Assembly: GCA_038141525.1 (NCBI GenBank)
Contig: JAYQIF010000002.1
Coordinates: 62,001 to 126,000, forward strand
Direction: 5' to 3'
Length of the DNA: 64,000 nt
Origin: BACL21 sp038141525
GTDB lineage: Bacteria; Bacteroidota; Bacteroidia; Flavobacteriales; Flavobacteriaceae
In this document: positions 10,125 through 20,059 of the stretch, piece after piece
Layout of the letters: each line of letters opens with the position of its first letter
Numbering within the stretch: position 1 is the first letter of the stretch
Notes under the pieces: model-generated
The model's database searches: none
What the model was told of the DNA's origin: nothing
What the model saw: only the letters and a program-made list of their open reading frames with translations
Position numbers and translations under genes: made by a program

Positions 10125-11138
10125 TGGGATTTTGGTTTGAGCGCGAGTCATCAGATGTACGCCCTCTTTTTCATGAGTCATATGTCCAATGATGGTAAAG
10201 TTTGGATTGCCTTTGAGTGCAGGATAATCTTTCTGATTAATGGTAAAGAGTAATTCGTAGTCCTCACCGCCATTTAGTGCAATAGTGGTGCTGTCGAGAT
10301 TGAACTCCTCACAGGTGCTGATCACCTGCGGATCCAGCGGAATATGTTCTTCATAAACTACGGCCCCGAGTTTTGAGGCCTTGCTCAGGTGAATGGTCTC
10401 GGAAGACAAGACATCACTTATGTCAATCATTGCCGTAGGCTGAACGCCAAGGTCTTTGAGTAAAGTAACAATATCTAATCTTGCCTCGGGCTTGAGTTGG
10501 CGCTCTACAAGATAGGTGTATGGAGTCAAATCTGGCTGACTATTGGGATTGACTTTGAACACTTGTTTTTCACGTTCCAGGACTTGAAGTCCCAGATAGG
10601 CTGCACCGAGATCTCCGGTTACCACCAGTAAATCATTTTCTTTTGCCCCACTACGGCGAACAATATTTGACGGCTTGGCAATACCGATTGCCGTAATACT
10701 TATGATTAGCCCCGTAGTCGAGGAGGTGGTATCCCCGCCAATTAAATCAACTTTAAAGACATTACACGCTGTGGCAATTCCTGCGTACAATTCTTCAACA
10801 GCTTCCAAAGGAAACCGATTGGAAACAGCAATAGAAACCGTAATGTGTTTAGGCTGTGCATTCATAGCGCACAAATCACTTAAGTTTACTGCCACTGACT
10901 TGTAACCCAGGTGTTTTAGAGGCATGTATGCCAAATCAAAGTGAATATGTTCAATGAGTAAATCGGTGGTCACTACCTGTTGATGACCCTTGGGTGTTTT
11001 CAGCAATGCCGCGTCATCTCCGACCCCAAGCACTGTTTCTTCATGGTGGATTTTAAAAGGACTTGTGAGATGTTCGATAAGAGGAAACTCTCCGATTGAG
11101 GATAATGGGGTGCGGGATTCATCTTTGGGACCAAACAT
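10074..11138 (-). CDS. thiL: Thiamine-monophosphate kinase
   Basis: Phosphorylates thiamine monophosphate to thiamine diphosphate, the last step of cofactor synthesis; that cofactor is used by SucA and Dxs in this same window. PurM/AIR-synthase-fold motifs are visible: GVGDDAALL, the metal-binding VNLSDLCAMNAQP, DLIGGDTTSS, VTGDLGAAYLGLQVL, IDISDVLSS and NGGEDYELLFT. I chose the ATG at 11138 (MFGPKDESRTPLSSIGEF), giving 354 residues. The alternative ATG at 11174 lies upstream of the predicted -7 box. The 3' end overlaps the convergent hydrolase. Confidence 0.95.
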   Translation of the reverse strand: MFGPKDESRTPLSSIGEFPLIEHLTSPFKIHHEETVLGVGDDAALLKTPKGHQQVVTTDLLIEHIHFDLAYMPLKHLGYKSVAVNLSDLCAMNAQPKHITVSIAVSNRFPLEAVEELYAGIATACNVFKVDLIGGDTTSSTTGLIISITAIGIAKPSNIVRRSGAKENDLLVVTGDLGAAYLGLQVLEREKQVFKVNPNSQPDLTPYTYLVERQLKPEARLDIVTLLKDLGVQPTAMIDISDVLSSETIHLSKASKLGAVVYEEHIPLDPQVISTCEEFNLDSTTIALNGGEDYELLFTINQKDYPALKGNPNFTIIGHMTHEKEGVHLMTRAQTKIPLIARGWDPLATQDLED

Positions 11139-11156
11139 AGGGAGAAACTTTGAAAG

Positions 11157-11164
11157 CAAAGGTA
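11157..11164 (-). promoter_or_regulatory. -7 box of thiL
   Basis: TACCTTTG on the minus strand matches TAnnTTTG exactly, 18 bases upstream of the thiL ATG. No -33 TTTG at the usual distance is obvious (a TTG lies 14 bases upstream). Confidence 0.5.
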
Positions 11165-11300
11165 AACAATCCATTGTTCAATGCCCTATTATGCGCAGGT
11201 ATGAGTTCCTTGTATTTAAGGATGATACATTAACACTATTCTTAACATTAATTCACTAGTTTTACGCCACGAAAAAATTTAATCCAACACATTTCAATCT

Positions 11301-13220
11301 ATGCGTTTATACACTACCCTTACTTTACTTTTGATGTCTCTAGTCTCTATGGCCCAGCCTTGTTCGAACGGTCTGGCTGGAGGATACCCTTGCGACGGGT
11401 ATGATTTATTGTCCCTCATATTCCGCTTTCAACCTTTAAGTGCCGGAAGAGCCAATGATTCTTGGGGTTGGACCGACCCTCAAGGTGGTGCTGAGTATGT
11501 TTTGGTGGGCCTTGATAACGGAACCGCTTTTGTTGATGTCAGCGACCCGGTTAACCCTATTTATTTAGGTAAATTACCCACGCACACCCAGTCCAGTACT
11601 TGGCGCGACATCAAAGTGTATAACAATCATGCTTTTGTGGTGAGTGAGGCCAGTGGGCACGGAATGCAAGTCTTTGATCTCACACGTTTGCGTAACGTGA
11701 GCAATCCTCCAGCAACATTTACGGAAGACGCCCATTTTGCAAACTTTGGTAGTGCACACAATATTGTCATCAATGAAGCAACGGGTTATGCCTACGCTGT
11801 TGGGGCCAATACATACAGCGGCGGTGCTCATTTTGTCAATATACAAGACCCCTTAAACCCCGTCGATGAAGGAGGGTACGGGGGCAGTGGTTACACCCAC
11901 GATGCTCAGGTGGTCATCTACAACGGGCCAGACACAAACTACCAAGGCCAAGAACTTTACCTTGGCAACAATGAAGACAAAGCGGTTATTGTCGATGTAA
12001 CAGACAAAAACAACCCGCAATTGATCGGAGAATTCACCTATGGCAACGTCAGTTATACCCACCAAGGTTGGCTTACCGAAGATCAGCGTTATTTTATTAT
12101 CGGAGACGAAATAGATGAACTTGATTTTGGTTTTGACACACGCTCCATTGTGGCTGATTTTAGTGATCTCGAAAATCCAACGTTTCACGACGAATATTTT
12201 GGAACTACCGCAGCCATAGACCACAACGGCTATGTCTTGGGCAACAAATATTATTTGTCGGGTTACACCAGTGGCTTGCGTGTCATAGATATCACAAACA
12301 TTGCGACTCCCGGCAGTATGGTTGAGTCTGGATATTTTGACTCCTACCCAAGCGACAACAATACAAGTTTCAATGGCGCTTGGAATGTCTATCCTTATTT
12401 AGGAAGTGGCAACATCAATATCAATGACATCAACAATGGATTCTTCATGGTTCGTGCTTCAGTAAGTGGAACCGATACAACCCCTCCTGTGGCGGTCTGT
12501 GCGCCATTCACTGCAGCTCTAGACACAGCTGGAAACATCACCATTACGGGCAGTAATGTAGATGGTGGGTCTAGTGACAATAGTGGATTTTATTCTACCT
12601 CGGTAAGTCCAAATACATTTAGCTGCGCGGATGTTGGCGCGCCGATTACCGTAACTTTAACCGTGTCCGATGTTGCCGGCAATAGTAGTACCTGTACCAC
12701 TGAGGTAACCGTAGTGGACAATTCGCTACCGACCATAAGCTGTCCAAGCGATATGACGGATAACCCCGAGGCAGGGGCAACATTCTACACCATACCCAAT
12801 TTTATATCGGCCGGTGGTGTGGTCGCTGCGGATAATTGTGAAGTGGTAAGTCTCACGCAATCACCACCAGCAGGAGCACAGGTTAGTTTAGGCACCTATA
12901 GCGTCGAGTTTGTTGCTACAGACCCATCAGGCAATACCAGCAGCTGTAGTTTTACTTTGACTGTTGAAGAACTTGGTGTTGATGATTATTTTCTAGACGG
13001 ACTGAGCATCAGTCCTAACCCAGCGAGTGATTTTGTTCGGCTTAATTCAGCCAATGGAGCGATTGAGCAAATACAATTGTATTCGATTACGGGTAAAATC
13101 ATCGACCTAGGATTTACAGTTACCGCGGAAGGCGCGAATTTTAATGTTGCTGGACTGCCTGCAGGGATTTATTTCTTGTCGATCAACAACAGTGTTTCGA
13201 AAAAATTAATTGTCCGATAA
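11301..13220 (+). CDS. Choice-of-anchor-B surface protein with HYR domains and T9SS type A tail
   Basis: A secreted 639-residue protein. A signal peptide (MRLYTTLTLLLMSLVSMAQ) is followed by a propeller-like LVIVD/choice-of-anchor-B region (about residues 25-385), with repeats such as GTAFVDVSDPVNPIYLG, AHFVNIQDPLNPV and LRVIDITNIATPG. Next come two Ig-like HYR-type modules (about 395-555; TISCPSDMTDNPEAG, FVATDPSGNTSSC) and a T9SS type A sorting domain (ISPNPASDFVRL to the terminal KKLIVR). Export by type IX secretion and attachment at or release from the cell surface is therefore expected. The biochemical role is unknown. It is followed at once by a paralogue. In other genomes this family is often found near MbnP and MauG-like genes, as here. 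Confidence 0.88.
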   Translation: MRLYTTLTLLLMSLVSMAQPCSNGLAGGYPCDGYDLLSLIFRFQPLSAGRANDSWGWTDPQGGAEYVLVGLDNGTAFVDVSDPVNPIYLGKLPTHTQSSTWRDIKVYNNHAFVVSEASGHGMQVFDLTRLRNVSNPPATFTEDAHFANFGSAHNIVINEATGYAYAVGANTYSGGAHFVNIQDPLNPVDEGGYGGSGYTHDAQVVIYNGPDTNYQGQELYLGNNEDKAVIVDVTDKNNPQLIGEFTYGNVSYTHQGWLTEDQRYFIIGDEIDELDFGFDTRSIVADFSDLENPTFHDEYFGTTAAIDHNGYVLGNKYYLSGYTSGLRVIDITNIATPGSMVESGYFDSYPSDNNTSFNGAWNVYPYLGSGNININDINNGFFMVRASVSGTDTTPPVAVCAPFTAALDTAGNITITGSNVDGGSSDNSGFYSTSVSPNTFSCADVGAPITVTLTVSDVAGNSSTCTTEVTVVDNSLPTISCPSDMTDNPEAGATFYTIPNFISAGGVVAADNCEVVSLTQSPPAGAQVSLGTYSVEFVATDPSGNTSSCSFTLTVEELGVDDYFLDGLSISPNPASDFVRLNSANGAIEQIQLYSITGKIIDLGFTVTAEGANFNVAGLPAGIYFLSINNSVSKKLIVR

Positions 13221-13245
13221 ACGACACAGGACCAACACTTACCAT

Positions 13246-14652
13246 ATGAAAAAAATCAACTTACTTCTGATATTACTGACAACCGCAACCATGATGGCCC
13301 AATATCCTTGTGATGGTGGGAGCTCCTTCGGATTTCCTTGTGATGGTTACTTCATGCAATCAAAGCTTTATTTATCACAAATGGATGCAGGCGATGGGAA
13401 TGATTCTTGGGGCTGGACGGATCCAACGACAGGTAAAGAATACGCCTTGGTAGGATTAGATAACGGAACGGCCTTCATCGATATCTCAGATCCTGTGAAT
13501 ATAGTTTATCTCGGGAAACTTCCGACACATACCTCACCAAGTATTTGGCGAGACATCAAAGTTTATAACAACTACGCTTTTATTGTCAGTGAGGCCGGAG
13601 GACACGGAATGCAAGTTTTTGATTTAACGCGTTTGCGCAATGTGGCCAATCCTCCACAGACCTTTACAGAAGATACCCATTACAACGAATTCGGGAGCGC
13701 ACACAACATCGTAATCAACGAAGAAACTGGATATGCCTATGCCGTAGGAACGGGGACCTATAATGGAGGAGCACATTTTATTGACATAAGTGACCCGCTT
13801 AATCCCGATCAAGCGGGCGGTTATTCAGGGAGTGGATACACACATGACGCTCAAGTTATTATTTATGACGGCCCGGACCCTGATCATCAAGGCAAAGAGA
13901 TCTATGTGGGAAGTAACGAAAACGAGGTGGTGATTGTAGATGTCACCAACAAAAACAACCCACAACTTATCTCCACCATCAGTTACGGTAGTGTAGATTA
14001 CACCCACCAAAGCTGGCTGACTGAAGATTTGAGTTATTTATTGATCGGTGACGAACTCGACGAAAATGCATTTGGCTTCAATACAAGAACCATCGTAGCC
14101 AATGTGTCTGACCTAGACAATCCATTTTACTTCTTTCAATATTTCGGTAATATCGCCTCTATAGATCACAACGGTTACGTTAAAGGCAACCGTTATTACC
14201 TGTCCAATTACAGTGGTGGAATGCGCGTGATCGATATTTCGAATATCGCCAATCAAGAGATGACCGAAATCGGTTATTTTGACACTTTTCCTGCCAATGA
14301 TAATGTCAATTTCAATGGCACCTGGAATGTCTATCCGTTTTTTGCGAGCGGGAACATAGTGATTTCCGGTGAAGGCGGATTCACCCTAGTCAAATCAGAA
14401 AATTTTGGGCGTGAAGACCAGTCACTCAAGACATTCAGCATGAGTCCAAACCCAGCACAAGACAATGTCCTTTTGCGCAGTGTTCAAGATCCGATAAATT
14501 CTGTAGTCATTTACAACATCCTTGGGCAAAAAGTACTGTCCTTAAGTCCATTTGACCAACAAGAAGTAAACATAGATATAAGTCATCTCAAATCAGGGGT
14601 GTATGTACTCCAGATTAATGACAAACAAAGTCAAAAACTCATTGTAGAATAA
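13246..14652 (+). CDS. Choice-of-anchor-B surface protein with T9SS type A tail (paralogue)
   Basis: A 468-residue secreted paralogue of the upstream gene. Its start is the ATG at 13246 (MKKINLLLILLTTATMMAQ), which gives a proper signal peptide; the in-frame start at 13210 only adds a charged, non-signal leader. The propeller region aligns almost without gaps with its neighbour (for example DSWGWTDP, YTHDAQV, LPTHT, GHGMQVFDLTRLRN). It lacks the HYR modules and goes straight into a T9SS type A domain (SMSPNPAQDNVLL to KLIVE). It lies 25 bases after the first gene, so a tandem duplication in one operon is the simplest reading. Confidence 0.88.
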   Translation: MKKINLLLILLTTATMMAQYPCDGGSSFGFPCDGYFMQSKLYLSQMDAGDGNDSWGWTDPTTGKEYALVGLDNGTAFIDISDPVNIVYLGKLPTHTSPSIWRDIKVYNNYAFIVSEAGGHGMQVFDLTRLRNVANPPQTFTEDTHYNEFGSAHNIVINEETGYAYAVGTGTYNGGAHFIDISDPLNPDQAGGYSGSGYTHDAQVIIYDGPDPDHQGKEIYVGSNENEVVIVDVTNKNNPQLISTISYGSVDYTHQSWLTEDLSYLLIGDELDENAFGFNTRTIVANVSDLDNPFYFFQYFGNIASIDHNGYVKGNRYYLSNYSGGMRVIDISNIANQEMTEIGYFDTFPANDNVNFNGTWNVYPFFASGNIVISGEGGFTLVKSENFGREDQSLKTFSMSPNPAQDNVLLRSVQDPINSVVIYNILGQKVLSLSPFDQQEVNIDISHLKSGVYVLQINDKQSQKLIVE

Positions 14653-14692
14653 CCAGGCCTTGCCTCCCTTTTTGACTCCAATTAATATCTTT

Positions 14693-16057
14693 ATGAAACA
14701 GATTCAATCATTATCAGTTATCTCATATTTAATGATGGGATTGATGGTGCTTGGCTGTAAATCAGATGACGAAACACCCATTATTACCGACCCCCCGCTG
14801 AGTTTAGTGGGACCCTAGCCTGGGTTGAAACCTTCGGAGGCAGTGGCATAGATCAAGCTACATCCGTGGTCCCCACAGACGATGGGGCATTCATGGTCGT
14901 TGGGTCAACGTACAGTAACGACGGACACTTCACAGGATTAAAGTCTACGACTGATGCGGATTATTTTCTCATGCGTGTGCGCCCCGACGGCGGTGTAGAT
15001 TGGACTAAAGTCTATGGTGGCCCTGATGATGAACTGGCCACAGGAATTACCAAAACAAGTGATGGCGGTTATGTGCTGGCTGGTTACAGTCGCAGTGACA
15101 ATTGTTTTGCAGGAAGTAACGGCGGTTTTCACGACTACTATATCCTCAAAGTAGACGCCCAGGGCAACGAAATCTGGTGTCAAAATTTTGGCTACCCAGG
15201 AAGTGATCAAGCGCGAAGTGTCATAGAAACTCGTGAAGGAGACTTGATGGTCACAGGGTTCTTCGATGTTTCTGCAAGCGAAGGACAAGGCAACGACGAC
15301 CGCTCGAACTCAGGATCATTGCACGGGGTGGGAGAGTATTGGGGCATCAAACTCGATGCTGATGGCCAGTTTTTCTGGAAACGCTATTTCGGAGGAAGCG
15401 ACAATGACCGAAGTTATAACGTGCTTCAAACCAATGATGGCGGTTTTATTTTAATCGGCGCTTCAGAAAGCAGTGATTTTGACATAACCGACAGTAAGGG
15501 TAGTTACGACTTCTGGGCCGTTAAACTAGGGCCTGTAGGTGATTTACAATGGACACGATCATACGGAGGAAGCGAAATTGATATCGCCTACGATATAGCC
15601 CTCAACGCTCGAAGGAAATTATTTGATTGTGGGAGATGCCCGCAGTAGTGATCAAGATGTTAGCGTCAACTTTGGGAATGCCGATGTTTGGCTTGTAGAA
15701 ATAGATCCTCAGGGTAATCTAATCAGTGAAAAAAGTCTTGGTGGCAGTATGTTTGATTCTGCAAAAGACCTACTGCGGATGAACGAGAATCTTTATTGCA
15801 TCACAGGCTCCTCGCGAAGTGTTGATGGTGATGTATCGGTAAATAATGGCGAAAATGACGCCTGGACTGTTGTGGTCGATACGCGAGGTGAAATTCAATT
15901 TGAAATGGCTATAGGTGGATCTTCTTTAGATTTTTCTGAAGGCGCAGCTCAAGGAGTCGACGGAGCACTACTTATTGTAGGCAATACCGAAAGTAGTGAT
16001 GGCGATATCCTACAAAACTCAGGATATAAAGACATTTTAATTTACAAAATAGACTAA
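14693..16057 (+). CDS. Propeller-repeat lipoprotein (two frameshifts)
   Basis: A probable surface or periplasmic lipoprotein of about 454 residues after repair. The ATG at 14693 starts a lipoprotein signal ending in the lipobox MVLGC (MKQIQSLSVISYLMMGLMVL, then GC). The body is a run of repeats of the type FGGSGIDQA, TSDGGYVLAGYSRS, DADGQFFWKRYFGGS and TNDGGFILIGASES, roughly 45-60 residues each, as in secreted beta-propellers. The frame breaks at the C6 run 14791-14796 (one C short) and at about 15610 (one extra C between ALNA and EGNYLIVG). It sits between the choice-of-anchor-B pair and the MbnP gene. Ligand unknown. Confidence 0.75.
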
Positions 16058-16153
16058 TAATCATAGGCTCAATATCAAAAGAGACAGAAGATTTAGGCTG
16101 AGTTAATTTGGAACCTAACTGTATTTTAATAAATCACAAATAAACAACCCTGA

Positions 16154-16945
16154 ATGATGAACAAAATTTCTCTCAAATTCGCAGCAACACTACTCAGTGT
16201 GGCCCTAGTAATGATCGCCTGTACGGATGATGATGACACCCCACTAGCGCAAGTAAGCCCGAGTTTTACCTTTACACAAAACTGGGATGGTGTCCCCATA
16301 GAAAATGCGGACTATGAAAACACGACCTACATTAATGAGCGTGGTGAGTCATTGACCATTTCAAAATTAGTTTATCTGATTTCAGACATTACCTTTACCG
16401 ACGCCCAAGGCAATAGTTTTAGCGCTGGCGACTATAATCTTGTTGACGCTCGTGAAGGCGTTAATTTGAGTTTTACCCCAGACGTGGTGATCGAAGAAGG
16501 AACTTATAATGTGTCGTTTACCTTTGGTTTTGACGACGAGGATAATGCTGGAGACTACCCAGACCTCAACTCAGCCGATGGTGGCGTTTGGATTGTGCCC
16601 ATGATGTTGGGCGGTGGTTACCATTACATGAAACTCGAGGGTAAATACCTCGACACCCAATCTGTTCCTGAGGAGGAAGTTGGATTTGCCTACCACGCTA
16701 TTCGTGCCAACGACAATAGCACGAGTCCCATCACGCTCCAAGACACTTCCTTTACCGTAGATTTGGGCGATGTCGTGATTGGAGAAGGAACTGATATCGA
16801 AGTGCAAATGAATGTTGCCGAGTGGTTTAAAAACCCCCATACTTGGAATTTATACGAGCTCTACAGCATGCTTATGCCCAATTTCAACGCCCAAATTCTC
16901 ATGAGCGAAAACGGGGCTGGTGGGGTATTTAGTAGAGGAAATTAA
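16154..16945 (+). CDS. MbnP-family copper-binding lipoprotein
   Basis: Matches the MbnP family (also named AZL_007920/MXAN_0976) in overall pattern: the strand FTFTQNWDGVPIE, ITISKLVYLISDI-like segment near 70-80, the acidic DDEDNAGDYPDLN, the core GVWIVPMMLGGGYHYMKLEG (145-164) and GFAYHAIRAN. Residue 23 is the lipobox cysteine (VMIAC), so it is probably anchored to the outer membrane. In studied MbnP/MbnH pairs, a MauG-like di-heme enzyme oxidises an MbnP tryptophan and the product binds copper. Here the core region retains W146, and W44 is also present, but which is equivalent cannot be settled by eye. The start is the first of two adjacent ATGs (16154 or 16157). The di-heme gene follows 29 bases later. 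Confidence 0.82.
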   Translation: MMNKISLKFAATLLSVALVMIACTDDDDTPLAQVSPSFTFTQNWDGVPIENADYENTTYINERGESLTISKLVYLISDITFTDAQGNSFSAGDYNLVDAREGVNLSFTPDVVIEEGTYNVSFTFGFDDEDNAGDYPDLNSADGGVWIVPMMLGGGYHYMKLEGKYLDTQSVPEEEVGFAYHAIRANDNSTSPITLQDTSFTVDLGDVVIGEGTDIEVQMNVAEWFKNPHTWNLYELYSMLMPNFNAQILMSENGAGGVFSRGN

Positions 16946-16974
16946 TATTGTCCCTCACATCTGATAAATGAATA

Positions 16975-18031
16975 ATGCTCAAAAATGGTCTTTACGGAAT
17001 ATTGATTTTGGTGGCTTCCGCCTGTATCGGGGATGACGCATCTACTTATATGGCCACACCTGCTGAGCTCGATATTCCACCATTTTTTGAGAGCTCTATT
17101 CTTCCGCCCGAGATTCCGAGAGACAACCCTCTGACCGTAGAGGGTATTGCCTTGGGCAAAGCCCTATTTTACGACCCGATCTTGTCGGCAAACAACACTC
17201 AAGCCTGCGCGAGTTGTCACCTACAAAGTGGCAGTTTTTCGGATCCCAATCAATTCAGTGTAGGTATTGATGGCTCTGTTGGCACACGCAATTCTATGCC
17301 GCTGTTTAATCTGGCTTGGAATCGCAGAGGACCCTTTAACTGGGACGGTAGTGCTGCGACTTTGGAAGAGCAAATTTTTGAACCAGTCACTAACCCTATA
17401 GAAATGGCCAATACCTGGCCTAATGCTGTGGCTGCCCTTCAAAACTCTGGGACCTACCCAGAACTCTTTGATGCGGCTTTTGGCAGTACAATCATCGATT
17501 CGGTAGTGGTTTCCAAAGCTATTGCACAATTCATACGCACTATGATTAGCGGCAATTCCAAATTTGATCGTTATTTAAATGGCCAAGAAGACTTAACTCG
17601 AGGCAGAGGAGCGCGGGATGAATATATTTTTAGACGAGACTAGGGGCGATTGTTTTCACTGCCATGGCAACCCAATGAACCCGCTTTGGACGGATAATCG
17701 CTTTCACAACAACGGTTTGGATGAGTTCTTCACCGATCGAGGTCTTGGTGCAGTAACAGGGGATCCGCGCGATGACGGTTTGTTTCGGACCCCTTCTTTG
17801 AGAAACTTGGCCTTTACGGCACCCTATATGCACGATGGCCGCTTTAGTACTCTAGAAGAGGTGATCGATCACTACAGTGAGGGTCTGGTCTATTCCGAGA
17901 CCGTCTCTCCCCTTCTGAAAAAGGTTTCAGACGGAGGCGTTGGGCTCACTGAAAGTGAAAAATCCGATCTCAAAGCATTTTTACTCAGTCTCTCAGATCC
18001 CTCCTTTACTACGGATCCGGAATATCAATAG
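16975..18031 (+). CDS. Di-heme cytochrome c peroxidase, MauG/CcpA (MbnH-like) (one frameshift)
   Basis: A periplasmic di-heme protein of about 351 residues. A lipoprotein signal (LILVASAC, Cys17) is followed by the first heme motif CASCH (78-82) and the second CFHCH (near 17651). RNSMPLFNLAWNRRGPFNWDG and TPSLRNLAFTAPYMHDGRF are the usual CCP/MauG blocks. One extra C at about 17599 splits the gene; removing it joins LNGQEDLT to EAEERGMNIFLDE. Family members either reduce peroxide or, in MauG and MbnH, oxidise a partner protein. Its place right behind an MbnP gene favours the partner-oxidising role, which is inference. Confidence 0.87.
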
Positions 18032-18186
18032 AACTGAGCCCGTCATCTGGTAGATATTATTGTTAGCCTGAGGCGATAATTGTCTATTAACAAACAGGTT
18101 GTCAACACCTTAGTTTATATTGAAAGCTTCTATGGTAGGATAGTTTTAATTTGTATCGCCACTATGGCTATACTGCGGATTTGCCC

Positions 18187-18194
18187 TATATTTG
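18187..18194 (+). promoter_or_regulatory. -7 box upstream of the suf locus
   Basis: TATATTTG matches TAnnTTTG exactly and ends 26 bases before the ATG at 18221. No -33 TTTG at the normal spacing was found. The 18032-18220 intergenic region holds no other clear signal. Confidence 0.45.
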
Positions 18195-18220
18195 CCCTAA
18201 TTTAGAATACGTCTATATTG

Positions 18221-18550
18221 ATGATCAAAGTCAGTGAACATGCCAAATCACAGATCGCTCAGCTGATGCAGGGCGATGGGTATGACCCAAAAAGCGACTA
18301 TGTGCGTGTCGGGGTCAAAAGTGGTGGGTGCTCTGGACTGTCCTATGATCTGAAGTTTGACAAAAACACTCAAGAACAAGACCAGGTGTTTGAGGATAAT
18401 GGTGTGCGCATTGTTGTGGACAAAAAAAGCTTTTTATATCTGGTTGGCACAACGCTTGAGTACAGTGGCGGACTCAACGGCAAAGGATTTGTATTTAATA
18501 ATCCGAACGCGAGCAGAACATGTGGCTGCGGTGAAAGTTTCGCCTTATAA
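18221..18550 (+). CDS. A-type Fe-S cluster carrier (HesB/IscA/SufA family)
   Basis: A 109-residue A-type carrier that receives Fe-S clusters from the SufBCD scaffold and hands them to apoproteins. The three conserved cysteines are present: one in KSGGCSGLSYDL and two in the C-terminal TCGCGESF. I use the ATG at 18221; the TTG just before it is not needed. It is the first gene of the suf operon, with sufB starting 15 bases downstream. Confidence 0.95.
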   Translation: MIKVSEHAKSQIAQLMQGDGYDPKSDYVRVGVKSGGCSGLSYDLKFDKNTQEQDQVFEDNGVRIVVDKKSFLYLVGTTLEYSGGLNGKGFVFNNPNASRTCGCGESFAL

Positions 18551-18565
18551 GGACCTAAAAATGCT

Positions 18566-20016
18566 ATGGGAAAGTTTACAGAAGATGATTTAAAAAAAGA
18601 GCTCGAAACTAAAGAGTACGAGTACGGATTCTACACGGATATTGAATCGGAAACATTTCCAGTTGGGCTCAACGAAGATATCGTTCGTGCCATTTCTCAA
18701 AAAAAAAAGAAGAGCCTGATTGGATGACCCAGTGGCGCCTAGAAGCGTTCAAGGTGTGGCAGGAGATGACTGAACCAGAATGGGCCAATGTACAATACAA
18801 AAAGCCGGACTTTCAGGATATCTCCTATTATTCGGCGCCCTCTAAAAAGGCAAAATACGATAGTATTGACGAAGTTGATCCTGAATTGTTGGAGACCTTC
18901 AACAAGCTTGGAATCTCGCTAGATGAACAAAAGAAACTCGCTGGCGTTGCTGTAGATATTGTCATGGACTCAGTTTCTGTGGCCACGACCTTTAAAGAAA
19001 CTCTGGCCGAAAAAGGCATCATCTTTTGCTCAATCTCTGAGGCCATCAAAGAGCACCCCGAATTAGTCCAAAAGTATATCGGGAGTGTCGTGCCTCAACG
19101 CGATAATTATTACGCAGCGCTGAACAGTGCCGTCTTTAGTGATGGTTCTTTTTGTTACATCCCAAAAGGCGTGCGGTGCCCAATGGAACTCTCAACCTAT
19201 TTCCGAATCAATCAGGCAGGGACAGGTCAATTTGAACGTACCTTAGTCATCGCAGACCAAGATAGTTACGTGAGCTATCTCGAGGGATGTACTGCCCCAA
19301 CCCGCGATGAAAATCAGTTACACGCCGCTGTAGTCGAACTCATCGCATTAGATGGTGCCGAGATCAAATATTCGACGGTTCAAAATTGGTTCCCCGGGGA
19401 TAAAAACGGCAAAGGTGGGGTGTATAATTTTGTGACCAAACGTGGGCTTTGTGAAACAGGGGCCAAAATTTCATGGACACAAGTCGAAACAGGAAGTGCC
19501 GTAACTTGGAAATATCCAAGCTGCATTTTAAAAGGAGATCATTCCATCGGCGAGTTCTACTCAATCGCGGTAACCAATAATCATCAACAAGCAGACACAG
19601 GGACAAAAATGGTGCATCTGGGCAAAAACACACGAAGCACCATTATTTCAAAGGGGATTTCGGCGGGTAAAAGCCAAAACAGTTACCGTGGTTTAGTCAA
19701 GATCAGCCCTCGTGCCACCAACGCGCGGAACTTCTCACAGTGTGATTCTCTTTTGATGGGGAACCTTTGTGGGGCTCATACATTCCCTTACATAGAAGTA
19801 GACAATAAAACCGCCCAAGTTGAGCACGAAGCAACGACCAGTAAAATCGGTGAAGATCAAATCTTTTATTGTAACCAGCGTGGCATTGACACAGAAAAGG
19901 CAATCGCTCTTATTGTCAATGGATTCAGTAAAGAGGTGTTGAATAAACTGCCCATGGAATTTGCTGTTGAGGCGCAAAAACTCTTAGAAATCAGCCTTGT
20001 AGGTTCTGTTGGATAA
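18566..20016 (+). CDS. sufB: Fe-S cluster assembly protein SufB (frameshift in an A10 run)
   Basis: A scaffold subunit of the SufBC2D complex on which Fe-S clusters are built in the cytoplasm. The real start is the ATG at 18566 (MGKFTEDDLKKELE); after about 47 codons the frame runs into an A10 tract (18699-18708) and a stop. The rest, starting EEPDWMTQWRLEAF, is intact to 20016. With two A fewer the product is 482 residues, the usual length. Conserved blocks such as YYAALNSAVFSDGSF, SYLEGCTAPTRDENQLHAAVV and RNFSQCDSLLMG are all present. Most likely a miscounted homopolymer. Slippage by RNA polymerase on A10 could also make some full-length product if the run is real. Confidence 0.95.
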
Positions 20017-20059
20017 TTCAGGCGAGGTTGAAACATAATTTGATAATAAATATACAATC

